DNA of 57,759 nt from Cytauxzoon felis (Eukaryota > Apicomplexa > Aconoidasida > Piroplasmida > Theileriidae). The stretch is from contig JAIQCW010000140.1 in the NCBI GenBank assembly GCA_020283715.1, forward strand, positions 1 through 57,759. Direction: 5' to 3'. The notes beneath the pieces were generated by a model. It searched no databases and had not been told where the DNA came from. It was given only the letters and a program-made list of their open reading frames with translations. A program made the translations under genes and the position numbers. Of the stretch, positions 10,215 to 20,667 are shown one piece after another (the first letter of the stretch is position 1; the number at the start of each line of letters is the position of its first letter).

Positions 10215-11003
10215 TTATGATCCATAATCAATATTTGTACCAATTATTTCACATTGAGTACTAGAACCACTAAAAGGATATTGACATAAAAATTCTGCAT
10301 CTACTGTAATACCATTACAAATATAAACCGTAATATAAATTGTATGAGAATGTATAATACCAAGTAAACTATGTTCTTTTACTGTTACAAACTTTTTTAA
10401 TACGTTATGTACATCAGCATTTAATATAATATCACGATATTTTATTTCAGATATTAAATATTTATAACGTGTATGTATTTGTGTCAAGTACTTAGTAAGG
10501 TTGTTTTCTAAACTTCTAACTTCAATTTCAATAGGTACAAAAGATCCAATTACATCTAATTCTAATAATACCGTAACAGGTGGTATATATATATTAGCAT
10601 CTCTATCTTTTACAAGTTCTACACATTCAATTATTTCTTCATAACCATCTTGCATATAGTTACTGGTTATTAATATATAAGCTCCACAATATTCTACATG
10701 TGTTATATGACGACTTTTCAAATATATAGAGTCTGGATATATTTCAATATCATTGTCTACTATACGACCCATCCTATGAGTACTTTGATTATCAACCGAT
10801 ATAGAATACATATACACCTTCTTTAATGGAGTTAAAAATGATTCTACAACCGAAAACTTTATCAAATCAGGATTTCTCACGTTAAATTGAACCGGAATTA
10901 ATTCATTCAAATCATGTATCAACGCAAATATATTACATATAAACAAGTGATTATGTGTGATTATAATTATGAAAATCATAAAATTTACAGAAATTGACCT
11001 CAT
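10215..11003 (-). CDS. Secreted two-repeat family protein (262 aa)
   Basis: Single exon. The hydrophobic stretch FMIFIIIITHNHLFICNIFA lies behind a short polar start (MRSISVN). Repeat one: ELIPVQFNVRNPDLIKF, THRMGRIVDNDIEIYPDS, SRHITHVEYCG. Repeat two: LLELDVIGSFVPIEI, KYLISEIKYRDIILNADV and a closing CQYPFSGSSTQC pair. The second IG box is changed to IS (YLISEI). The next downstream sequence shares that same change, which suggests a close relationship with the truncated remnant at 11362-11604. Function is unknown. Confidence 0.85.
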   Translation of the reverse strand: MRSISVNFMIFIIIITHNHLFICNIFALIHDLNELIPVQFNVRNPDLIKFSVVESFLTPLKKVYMYSISVDNQSTHRMGRIVDNDIEIYPDSIYLKSRHITHVEYCGAYILITSNYMQDGYEEIIECVELVKDRDANIYIPPVTVLLELDVIGSFVPIEIEVRSLENNLTKYLTQIHTRYKYLISEIKYRDIILNADVHNVLKKFVTVKEHSLLGIIHSHTIYITVYICNGITVDAEFLCQYPFSGSSTQCEIIGTNIDYGS

Positions 11004-11361
11004 TTGGTTGGATTTTTAAGATTAAATTTTATACTTGATTAGCGATTATACGTCCAAAAAACCACTTAATACTAGCCACAAGTTTGATATGAACTTATTT
11101 TATACATGAATTACAAAGCATTTTTGAGATCAAAGGTTTACAACTCACTCAACTAGTTAATATGAATCTTCGGAGTACGGAATGCAAGGGCTTCATTTAT
11201 AATAAGCCTAACGTTTATGGAAAGTTTATACAATTATAATGGATTGAAAGTAACAATCCAGTAAAAAAGTTGTATCAATTATAATAAAGCTATCAGATTG
11301 ATCATCATTGGTAACAGTTAATTTTTATTAATAGTTTCTTGTTGCTTATAGTCAGCAACGA
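11004..11361. other. Intergenic stretch, nothing recognised
   Basis: About 350 bases of AT-rich DNA between the last intact family gene and a remnant. No RNA gene or repeat-element copy is seen. Confidence 0.6.
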
Positions 11362-11604
11362 CTAAACATAAATAACTTCACTTATCAAGTATGGATCTTT
11401 TAATGGTGATGTATGGAACTTTATATGCAATCCATCACAATCTACATTTAGTTTAATGTCTGAGTTCATGTAATAACAAAAACTAACTTTAAGATTTAAA
11501 TAAATCATTTGTATTTCTATGTATTGATCACTTTTATTCTCATTAACAAACTCTATAGTTATATTAATGGATATAGGAGTGATAGAGTTGCATAGTCTTA
11601 ACAC
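11362..11604 (-). pseudogene. Truncated remnant of the secreted two-repeat family
   Basis: An 80-codon frame without a signal peptide. Its end, LHIKFHTSPLKDPYLISEVI, aligns with the second-repeat segment of the neighbouring family genes (compare LIGKVKYG and YLISEIKYRD). The whole first repeat, the signal sequence and the C-terminal cysteine pair are missing. It marks the edge of the array. It could be part of a spliced gene, but I find no matching exon nearby. Confidence 0.55.
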
Positions 11605-12134
11605 ATAACTATTACTTCATCACGATAATAATAAACACATCTGGATTCCAAGTGATTCAGAAATTAGAAATGATTAAATTATTACAGCATATCATAATTT
11701 TATGTTTTTTTTATAAAATTAACTTAATGCAAATAAAAGCTCAAGTTTACAAATCTGTCTATTGATGAATTCTTACACATTATAAACGTCTCATTCGAGC
11801 TACATATGACCCTCATTATAAAAGTCATCTCAGCAATTTATAAATAAAGTACAAACTTGAAGTTAAAATTAATTAAGAAGGGTAAATACTATGATGATTT
11901 ATGCATTGTTACTTAACGTCAAATAGTATAAAAGTTATAATGAATTAAACATTTATTATAAATAGTTAATTGGTATTAATATAAAATTATTTTATGATTT
12001 TAAATATGTTAAAGCTCATATTTGCCATTTTATATGGAATCGTCAAGTTTTAAGATTAATACTCACATCATATATTCTATTATTGTGTAGAATCAAATAA
12101 TGTAAAAAATGCCCATTAATAATGAAATTGTTAA
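11605..12134. other. AT-rich intergenic boundary between array and housekeeping block
   Basis: About 530 bases without a gene, RNA fold or repeat copy that I can recognise. It separates minus-strand antigen-like genes from the plus-strand gene starting at 12135, so it probably holds that gene's promoter (inference). Confidence 0.6.
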
Positions 12135-13578
12135 ATGGATATTCATTTAACTAAATATCCGACATGGATTTTAATTATTTTAATACTAATTATCGCAAAT
12201 GTAAATCATATAAAATCATTTCAGCCTCAACATGGTATGTGTAGATTCCATTCACTATTATATACACAATATCGTCTTTTTACCGTAAAATACACCTTAT
12301 TGTTGTATAGTCCACCTGAGGTCCAATCCAACCCTCTTGGTCTTGCAGACAGCTCTCCACTTGAGGTTACAACCTCTGTTCCACTAGGCGTGGAGCCCTC
12401 TTCCAATTACCTATCCCTTAAGGGTATTACCACTCCCAGAGATCGTGGCGGAAGTATAGTGATGTAACCTCAGGTGGAGAACCCGAGAGCGATCCACGGG
12501 AGCTTGAGGGGGAGGTAAATAGAAGAGCTGTCTGCAAGACGACCTCAGGTGGAACGGCAAGTGTAAGAAGAGTTGGATTGACCTCAGGTTGATTATAAAA
12601 CAATTCGATACTTTTGCTTGACATATATATCAATTATTAGGTATAATAGAATTGCAGAGGCGAATAAATTTGGATAGTATATTGATGACTCGTAAGGTAA
12701 CATTTGGTTATTGTTATAATGAGGAACGTATTAAGAAGAAGGGTACTATTAGGAGTCGTATATATTTTGATATGTGGAAGGATAAGGATCCATATTATGT
12801 AATACATCGTTTTTTATATGAGAATGATCCAGATAATAAGAATTTTAATTATGATATAGATTTAGCTACTAAAGAGCCATGTAAAAGGAATATATTTAAA
12901 CATTATAAGAAAGATAATAAATTAAGATTTTTTTGGTATGCATCAGGTTTAAAGAAACCACATGGTGTATCAAGTCGTTATATAAATTATTCATTAGAAT
13001 ATAATGAATTTAGATTTAGTAAATTACGTAGTTATTATCATATATTACCATATGTTCATGAACATTATAAAGATGATCCTAGATATATTTATTTTATGAA
13101 TAGATTTTTATCAAGACATGGTCGTATATCATTAGCTAAAAGAGAATCATTAAATAAAGGTATTGAATTTAAATATAAAAGGGATATAACATGGAAAGAT
13201 ATGATTAAATTAGCTAAAGAACAAGAAATAGAATTATATAAAAAATATGGTAATCCAGATAATATTAAAGTTAATTTAGGTAATAATAAATATTTTATTG
13301 TTAAACCTGATGGTTTTAAAGTTCATGGTGAATATTATTCTACTATTAATAAAAATAATCGTTATTCACCATATGATATTTATCATCCATATTATCGTAC
13401 AAAAAATTCATCTAAAAGAAGAAGATTTAGAGAAAGAGGTATACCATTAGATCCAAATGAAAGATGTAAAACTAGAAAAGAAAGATTAATTAAAAATGCT
13501 GCCAAAAAACCACCCAAACATGAAATATATAAAAAATATCTCAAAAAGAAAAAATCATTCAAAAATATCAACAATTAA
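12135..13578 (+). CDS. Signal-bearing basic protein, unrecognised
   Basis: Two exons, 12135-12284 and 12658-13578, joined in phase 0 (donor GTAAAA, acceptor ATTGCAG). Exon 1 encodes a long hydrophobic leader (WILIILILIIANVNHIKSF) followed by a basic, Ser/Phe/Tyr-rich stretch, the kind of bipartite leader used for the apicoplast. Exon 2 is very Lys/Tyr/Asn-rich and starts RRINLDSILMTRKVTF; the C-terminus is strongly basic (RKERLIKNAAKKPPKHEIY). The basic body would suit an organellar RNA-binding or ribosomal protein, but I recognise no family. The 373-base intron holds repeat copy 4. Confidence 0.75.
12313..12592. repeat. Modular palindromic repeat, copy 4 (intronic)
   Basis: Lies inside the intron of the 12135 gene. 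It carries CCCTTAAGGG at 12415-12424, where most copies have CTCTAAAGAG, and the handle CCAC-TAGGC-GTGG at 12381-12393. The second arm reads CCCGAGAGCGATCCACGGG. Confidence 0.95.
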
Positions 13579-13700
13579 TCCCATACCCAATTCGATAACA
13601 TAACTAACATCAATTATACTCAATATTATACATATTAATATATCTACACAATATTTCAACCTAGGTCCAATACATATTCTTCATCTCAGCCAATGCCGCT

Positions 13701-14175
13701 CCACCTGAGGTTACATCCACCTCTCTTCGTCTTGCAGACAGCTCTTCTATTTACTTCCCCTTCCAGCTCCCGTAGATCGCTTCCAGGTTCCACTTCCACT
13801 TGAGGTTATAAATCCTAATCTCGACGAGATACGACTAAAGTGATGGAATCCATGTTCGTCAGGATATCTCAATGAATATTGAATGGAATTAAGTGAGGAT
13901 TCTTCAATCCAATACAATCATCAAATTCCTTTTCAATGAGATATTAACATCTGATATACATCCAATATTCATTCCACAATCTTCAGTAGTTTCCACAGAA
14001 ATGATGAAATTCCTTCAAATTTTGGAGGTAATAATGAAGTTAGTGAAATTAGTGAATATGACCTCAAGTGGAAGTGGAATACCCGTAGCCGACTAACGGT
14101 AGGCGGAGGGACAACTAAATAGAAGAGCTCCATGCAATGGTAAATGATGTGCCGGATGTAACCACAGGTTGAACG
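13701..14175. repeat. Modular palindromic repeat, copy 5 (long form with nested cargo)
   Basis: Intergenic copy between convergent genes. The outer modules are a GTCT-TGC-AGAC handle and CTTCCAG-type arm on the left, and a CCGTAGCCGACTAACGG arm and CCAT-TGC-ATGG handle on the right. The centre is expanded by the foldback cargo listed separately. Confidence 0.9.
13807..14058. repeat. Nested foldback cargo, copy a
   Basis: About 250 AT-rich bases between two inner 11-mers of repeat copy 5, starting GGTTATAAATCCTAATCTCG. The same segment recurs at 18069-18320 and 49491-49735. Its halves are imperfect inverted repeats (GATATCTCAATGAATATT against AATTCCTTTTCAATGAGATA). Confidence 0.85.
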
Positions 14176-14223
14176 GAGAGTGGTATTAGTGTATATATAA
14201 TTGTATTAGATTTAAGATTTTAT

Positions 14224-17200
14224 TCATGTTTTATTGAGTTCACTATTTAAAAGCATAATAGCATCTTGTAGTATTTGCCTATGATATAAGAATTATATTT
14301 TTAGATAATGAATGAACCTTTGTTTAAAATCTATTTGATCAGAGAGTATATTTGAAGCAGCTTCTAAACATTTTGGTAATTTTAACATTTGTAAAACATC
14401 ACGTGTTATAGGTAAATCCTAATGAATAATTTATAAATTTTATAATTAAAATCTACCTGTTTTCTATCTTTTGTTTTTCTTAATATACGTAATAGCCATT
14501 TATCATGTGTTTTATCATTAGAATTTATAGTATTTATAGCATTTGTTGTATGTTCTTGTACATTTTTAAGCCAAAATCCATATAATTGTTGTAATTTTAT
14601 TAATAATTCATTATGTGATGTATAAAGACTCTGTATATGACGCATATCATCATATTGTTGCCATGGAATAGCAACCACTTCTGGTACTATATCTGGAGCC
14701 ATCTCTCTAAGTAATGGATCCTTATGTAATAATAATTGTATCTTAGGATATGAAATATATGCACCCGTCAATGATTCTAAACGAATACTAGAACGATGTA
14801 ATGTATAACCCATAAAATTCACAGCCTGTACACACTCAGGATAACGCTGACCATCACGCAACTTTATATAACATAACTATAGTTAAATCATATATATCTA
14901 TAAAATATTCCACTAGAAGTCCAATCCAACTATCTTCCACCTTTCGTCGTCTTGCAGACAGCTCTCCACCTGAGGTTAAACCAACTATTCTTCCACTCGC
15001 CGTGGAGGCCTCTTCCAATTACCTATCTCTAATGAGTATAGCCACTCCCGGAGATCGTGGCGGAAGTATAGTCATTAGACCTCAAGTGGATTACCCGTAG
15101 CTGATCTCAGGGAAGCGGAGGGGGAAGTAAATAGAAGATCTGTCTGCAAGACAATGGATGGATGAGTAGAGAAGATATGATGTAACCTCGGGTGGAACCT
15201 GGAAGCGATCTATGGTAGCTGGAAGGGGAAGTAAATAGAGGAGGCCTCCACGGCGAGTGGAAGACCTCAGGTGGAACGTCGAGTGGAATGACAGGGTGGA
15301 TTGGACCTCGAGTGGAATCGTATTGTTGATGTGGACATACTTGTTGGTTATTGATATATAATGGGAATATTTTGAGTTGTTGTTGTTGTTGTAAATCATA
15401 ATCATCATATGTTCCTATGAGTTTGAGATTTAATGTAGGTGTCCATTCTAATGAGATACCGCCTAATTTAGTAAAACTTGCCATAGCTGGTAATAATAAT
15501 AATAATAAACCATTAGAATCAGCTACCCAAAATATAAATTGATTTGATATACCAATCCATGACATAGGATTATTAAGTATAAGTAAATCATCATAAAGAT
15601 CAACAAGACGATTAATATTATTTTTAGCTAATCCTCTTAATCCATTAACCCATATTAAACGTATAGAATATTTATATGATATATCAGATGATATTTCTGA
15701 TATAAGACCTAATATATTACCCATTGATACTATACCTATTGGATTACCTTTTAAATAAAATGTACCCAATATACTACCACCAATTGTAAATATATATACT
15801 ATACCACTCATCATCATTACTACAGCATATTCCTCTGATAATGCTACACCACTTATCAATTCATCTTTAAATCTACGCTCCCATCCCTCACCATTTTGTA
15901 AATTCAAATATACCAACATCCCACACCTATTCTCATCATCCATCAAATCCGAACCCGTCAATAAACCAATCGATGCTATAATATATAATATAATCATATC
16001 TACTATTTATATTCATTCCACTCGAGGTCCAATCCACCTGAGGTTCATCCTGCCGTCAGCTCTTCTAATTACCTATCTCTAAAGAGTATAGCCACTCCCA
16101 GAGATCGTGGCGAAGTTAGAGGTAGTACTGGACCTCAACTGGAACCTGGAAGCGATCTATGGGAGCTGGAAGGGGAGCTAAATAGAAGAGCTGACGGCAG
16201 GATGAACCTCAGGTGGATTGGACCTCGAGTGGAGTGGTGTGAATATTGTATATGTTATGGGAGATATAAATGTGACTATAATTAATTTTTTGTAGTACTT
16301 ACATATTGCGGCGGTATGGCAGTTATATTTATCGGATTTTCTTACATATCCTGCGAGTGGTCCAGAAAATAGGTGTATATGTATTGAACCACCTTCGGAT
16401 ATACCTTGTTTAGTGACTTGTCCAATTTCATTCCAGAATAAACACCTGATATAAAAATATTATATATAAAGATATATTTATAAATTTACCATTGCTTATT
16501 TTGATCATTTGGTGGTGGACATGATCCAGGCATTATTGTACGTCTTTTATTTGTAGTTTTAGAATGTGTTAATTTACTTTCTAATATTGATAATCTTTTA
16601 TGTAATTTATTAAATTCTTCATTATAAGTAGTATCTAATAAATCTGGTATTTCAAATTCATCACCAGAATGATGCTTAGTATCAATCCTATCAATAGAAT
16701 TATTATCCTCTTCAATTGTACCCTCATCAAATAATACATCATCACCATCATCAATTGCCTCTAAATCCAACATTTTATAATTTTTACCACCTTTTACTAA
16801 TGTTTTTTTAGATTTTGGGGTTCTCGCCCTCTTAACTGAAGAATATACCTCCTCTAAATGATCGTCATTAGTTAATGCCAACTTCTTATTCGACCATTTA
16901 TCTAATTAAAAATATAATTATAACATTATCATCAATGATCCTCATCACTATATTCTCATGTAGATCACACTCCACCCGAGGTTACAACCACCGTTGGTCT
17001 TGCAGACAGCTCCCACTTGAGGTCCATATTTTCCATTGCATGGAGCTTCTCTATTTACTTCCCCCTCCGCTTCCCAGAGATCAGCTACGGGTTTTCCACT
17101 TGAGGTCTAGTACTACTCTCCTTTCCACTCGCCGTGGTGGCCTCTCTATTTATCTCACCCTCCGCTTCCCTGAGATCAGCTGCGGGTTCCACTTGAGGTT

Positions 17201-18961
17201 CAGTACTACTCTTCATTCCATCTACACCATCTTCATCGCCACGATCTCTGGGAGTGGCTATACTCTTTAGAGATAGGTAATTAGAAGAGCTGACGGCAGG
17301 ACGATCTATGGTGGAGAGCCTCCACGCGAGTGGAACAGTGGTTGTAACCTCAAGTGGTGAGCTGACGGAAGGACGACCTCGGGTGGAAGTGGAATAGAGG
17401 TGGATTGGACATCAGGTGGAGAAGAGTGAGGAGTAGGATTGAACTTTGTGTGATATAACTAACCTAGATTAATTTTAGAGAAGATGGTGAGTATGAGTTC
17501 ATTTTTATTGGTGAGGATAGCATATTTTGTATTGATACCATTATAGGTGTATAAGATTGTAAGTGTATCAAAATCCCAGATATTGATTTTATTATCATTA
17601 TCTAATGTTAATAAAAGTATGAGTTCATTAAATTTAATAAATTGTATAAATTTTATAACATTATCCTCTTCTAATATATTATAACAATCCCATTTTGGTT
17701 GTGTAGTATAAAATAAACCATTAGAATTTGTATAAGCAATAATTGTTTTTAATGGATGCCATGTTAATGCATATTCATATGAATCCTTCAATTGACAGGG
17801 TGATTCTATCTCTGTTAATATTATACCATCATCCAATGAATATAATAAAATCTTCGACTTATATAATAATGATACTATACTCCTCTCTATATTCACACGA
17901 AATGATAACAAACCATCAACCGAACTATATTATAATTATCATATCAAATATATATCTATCACCATTCCACCCGAGATACAATCACTATCTTCTTTCGTCT
18001 TGCAGACAGCTCTTCTATTTACTTCCCCTTCCAGCTCCCGTAGATCGCTTCCAGGTATTCACTCGAGGTTATAAACCTAATCTCAACGAGATAAGTCTAA
18101 AGTGATGGAAACCATGTTTGTAAAGGTATCTCAATGAATATAAATTGGAATGAAGTGAGGATGAAAATATTAGATGAAACAATAATAACCTCTTCAATGA
18201 AGTATTGAGATCATAAATTCATTCAATAGTTATTGAGTAATCTTCATTAGTTTCCCCAGAAATTCGGATTTTTCTTCAGAATTTGAGGGTAAAAATGGAC
18301 AAGTGAAATTAGAAATAACTGACCTCAAGTGGAATACCCGAAAACGATCTATGGGAGTTTGAGGGGGAGATAAATAGAGAAGCTGACGGCAGGAATGTAA
18401 CCTCAGGTGGAGGGTTAGACATTGGTTGATGAAGACATTTGGGTTATTATACTTCTTATAGTAAAGCTTACATGTTGATATTATGTACGGTATTGTTATT
18501 CCAGTTGTAGCGGGTGAAGGATTTATCATAGAGTGTGAATGTGTAGATATTGTTTAGATCGAATGTGTCAGTATTTTTATTAAATAGTTCAATTTGTTTA
18601 ATCTTTTGTTTAATTTTATTATTTGTAGCGATGGTTTTGTATTGATTTGATTCATCATATGATAAAAGTATAGTGATACCTGTATTATATCCTAATGATA
18701 ATAAAAAATCTTTTTTATTGATTTTACATATAGAAATATAAACGATATAATTATCCAATCCATTATTATTTAATATTTCATCTTTATATAAATACCAATT
18801 ATCATTTTTTATATCATTACATTCATCTACGTTCTTTATTAGACATATCTTTGAGCCTTTACCAAAGGCTACACATCTATATGATTAATATTCATATAAA
18901 ATTAAACAAACTCATTATGTATACCAATTAACAGAGAATCATCATTATCGTTCTTCTTCAT
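14224..18961 (-). CDS. CTF4: CTF4/WDHD1-like replisome adaptor
   Basis: Multi-exon minus-strand gene reconstructed from phase-consistent junctions; start ATG at 18961, stop TGA at 14226-14224. The N-terminal exons (18.9-17.46 kb) give WD40-like blades (IYTFTLYDKSFTRYNWN; INIWDFDTLTILYTY; YEYALTWHPLKTIIAY). An acidic linker follows (near 16.75 kb). The middle exons match the SepB/Ctf4 domain: FWNEIGQVTKQG, then YLNLQNGEGWERRF, VYIFTIGGS and WIGISNQFIFWVADSNG. The C-terminal part has RDGQRYPECVQAVNFMGYTL. CTF4/WDHD1 bridges the CMG helicase and DNA polymerase alpha in the nucleus. At least four introns each contain one repeat element (14.9, 16.0, 17.0, 18.0 kb) while the other introns are about 40 bases. 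A poly-Gln run lies near 15380. Family assignment rests on domain resemblance read by eye. Confidence 0.8.
14910..15317. repeat. Modular palindromic repeat, copy 6 (CTF4 intron)
   Basis: Two arm sets in tandem: the first with GTCT-TGC-AGAC and GCCAC...GTGGC arms, the second with a CTGGAAGCGATCTATGGTAG arm and a CCACGGCGAGTGG handle. Here the hairpin CTCTAATGAG is one base off perfect pairing. Orientation is opposite to the host gene. Confidence 0.95.
16018..16232. repeat. Modular palindromic repeat, copy 7 (CTF4 intron, compact)
   Basis: One of the cleanest copies: CCACTCGAGGT at the left, ACCTCGAGTGG at the right, second-layer 11-mers just inside, and CTG-CCGT-CAG handles at both ends. The left arm is the CTCTAAAGAG/GCCAC...GTGGC form and the right arm the CTGGAAGCGATCTATGGGAG form. 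About 215 bases in total. Confidence 0.95.
16972..17419. repeat. Modular palindromic repeat, copy 8 (CTF4 intron, composite)
   Basis: Three arm modules in a row with four different handles: GTCT-TGC-AGAC at 16997-17007, CCAT-TGC-ATGG at 17033-17043, CCAC-TCGCC-GTGG near 17128 and CTG-CCGT-CAG near 17290. It shows that handles and arms are interchangeable within one locus. Confidence 0.95.
17967..18410. repeat. Modular palindromic repeat, copy 9 (CTF4 intron, long form)
   Basis: Left handle and CTTCCAG arm, then the nested cargo (18069-18320), then an arm CCCGAAAACGATCTATGGGA with GTTTGAGG, in which AAAC faces GTTT. Confidence 0.9.
18069..18320. repeat. Nested foldback cargo, copy b
   Basis: Second copy of the approximately 250-base segment found in repeat copies 5 and 36, here in a CTF4 intron. 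Shared landmarks are AAGTGATGGAA, ATCTCAATGAATAT, GTTTCCCCAGAAATTC and a closing GAGGGTAAAAATGGAC. It is diverged, with small indels. Confidence 0.85.
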
Positions 18962-19190
18962 TTATAACATTGATTTAAAAATGATTTTAAGACACCAATA
19001 GTGTTAGAAAGTATAGCGGGTATAGCAGCAGTGGTCATGAATAACATATATAATTTAAAAATTATAATAAATTAAAGTTTATTAAATTCATTCTACATTA
19101 ATTTTATCCTTCAATGCAGCCTGTAATGAGATTTAATAATTAGAAAAACAACATCAACGAAAGGACATGTGATTGACTATTAATAAATCT

Positions 19191-19433
19191 TCCACCTAAG
19201 ATTATAATCCACACCAATCGAGGTCCAATCCACCTCTATTTCTCTTGCAGACAGCTCTTCCAATTACCTATCTCTAAAGAGTAAAGCCACTCCCAGAGAT
19301 CGTGGCAGAAGTGTAGTCATTGGACCTCAAGTGGAAGTGGAACACCCGCAGCTGATCTACGGGAAGCGGAGGGGGAAGTAAATAGAAGAGGCACCACGCC
19401 GAGTGGAAAGACCTCAGGTGGAACTACAAGTGG
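19191..19433. repeat. Modular palindromic repeat, copy 10
   Basis: Lies between CTF4 and RPAC2, close to the RPAC2 3' end. Has a GTCT-like handle (TCTCTTGCAGACAGC), the CTCTAAAGAG/GCCAC...GTGGC arm, a CCGCAGCTGATCTACGGG arm and a CCACGCCGAGTGG handle. Confidence 0.9.
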
Positions 19434-19456
19434 AAGAGAAGGTTGATTAAATTGGT

Positions 19457-19938
19457 TTATTGGCGAGTATTAAACGAGGATGATATTAAAGTTGGACTTA
19501 CGAGGTATACTTTTCTAAGATGTGAGATATTATTTCTGAGTGATGAGATTGCGTTTAGTATTACAGTGAATGGATTGTCTACTTTAGTTCTTAATCTAAT
19601 TTCGAGTTTATTTTCTAATGGATGTGGCATGCGATAACCTACAAAAGTAACACGATCATCTTTACTTAATTTCCTTAGAGTATATATAAAAATGATATTT
19701 TCATATATTAAACATACGATCTTATCAATGCACCAAATGTATGATCTTCTAAATGTACTATAAATGTACCACATAATGGAAATCTTGTATCTGGTACCCA
19801 TTCAACTCTATAAATATAAGAAATTATAAAAATTCCCATCATTAAAATTAATAAGTTAACATACTTCTTAACACCATAAGCTAATTCAACCATATCAGCC
19901 GTTTCCGGCCTATTAATTAATGATGTTTGTTTCGACAT
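19457..19938 (-). CDS. POLR1D: RNA polymerase I/III subunit RPAC2 (RPC19)
   Basis: Three exons: start ATG at 19938; small GT-AG introns near 19826-19773 and 19723-19680 join the frame. After splicing the protein reads through FPLCGTFIVHLEDHTFGAL and then VTFVGYRMPHPLENKLEIRL, the classic RPB11/RPAC2 signature (DHT-G-AL ... F-GY--PHP-E-K---R--T). RPAC2 pairs with RPAC1 as the alpha-like dimer of RNA polymerases I and III in the nucleus. RPB11 (polymerase II) is the main alternative; the leader before the core favours RPAC2. The last residues after ISHLRK may come from an unspliced intron, since GTATAC follows and repeat copy 10 lies immediately downstream. Confidence 0.75.
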
Positions 19939-20202
19939 TTAATTAATTATCCATTTCATATTAATTTAATTTCTTTACATTTTTTATTCAAATAAAAAAA
20001 AATTATATAAATTATCTCCAATGCTAATCCATACACCCATAGAAGATTATAGTGCCCATAGACCATAAATATCATTCATACAATCAAAATTAAATTCCAT
20101 TAGTAATTATATTAAATATCCCTATATTCAGATAACATATTACGTCCTTTTATTCTATCGAATCCATATGAAGACCTATCCTCTACTATCTCACTTGCCG
20201 TT

Positions 20203-20575
20203 CCACCGTAGGTCTTTCCACTAGGCGTGGTGCCTCTTCTATTTACTTCCCCTTCCAGCTCCCGTAGATCGCTTCCAGGTGTTCCACTTGAGGTTACATA
20301 ACTACAGTTCAGCCACGATCTCTGGGAGTGGCTTTACTCTTTAGAGATAGGTAATTAGAAGAGGCCTCCACGGCGAGTGGAACAGAAGAGTAGGATTGTA
20401 ACCTCAGGTGGATATTTGTTCTTCCGGGTTAACAAAATACCGATAACGATCTCAGGGAATCCGAGGGGAACTAAATAGAAGAGGTCACTACGGCTAGTGG
20501 AAAAGATGGACCTTTACTGGAGAGCTCTCTGCGAGAGGAAGGAAGGTAGAGTGGAAGATAAGGTTACAACTTCAA
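20203..20575. repeat. Modular palindromic repeat, copy 11 (two blocks)
   Basis: A full block (20203-20411) is followed by a degenerate block that begins with GTTCTTCCGGGTTAAC and has a CGATAACGATCTCAGGGAAT arm and the handle CTCT-GCG-AGAG at 20527-20537. It sits at the 3' end of the HAD gene. Confidence 0.9.
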
Positions 20576-20667
20576 GTATGGTCAACACTTTAGTTATAGA
20601 TTTGTTCTGTTGTATATAATTCAATACTACATTAGACAAGTGTTTGCAATTATTGCAATTATATATA

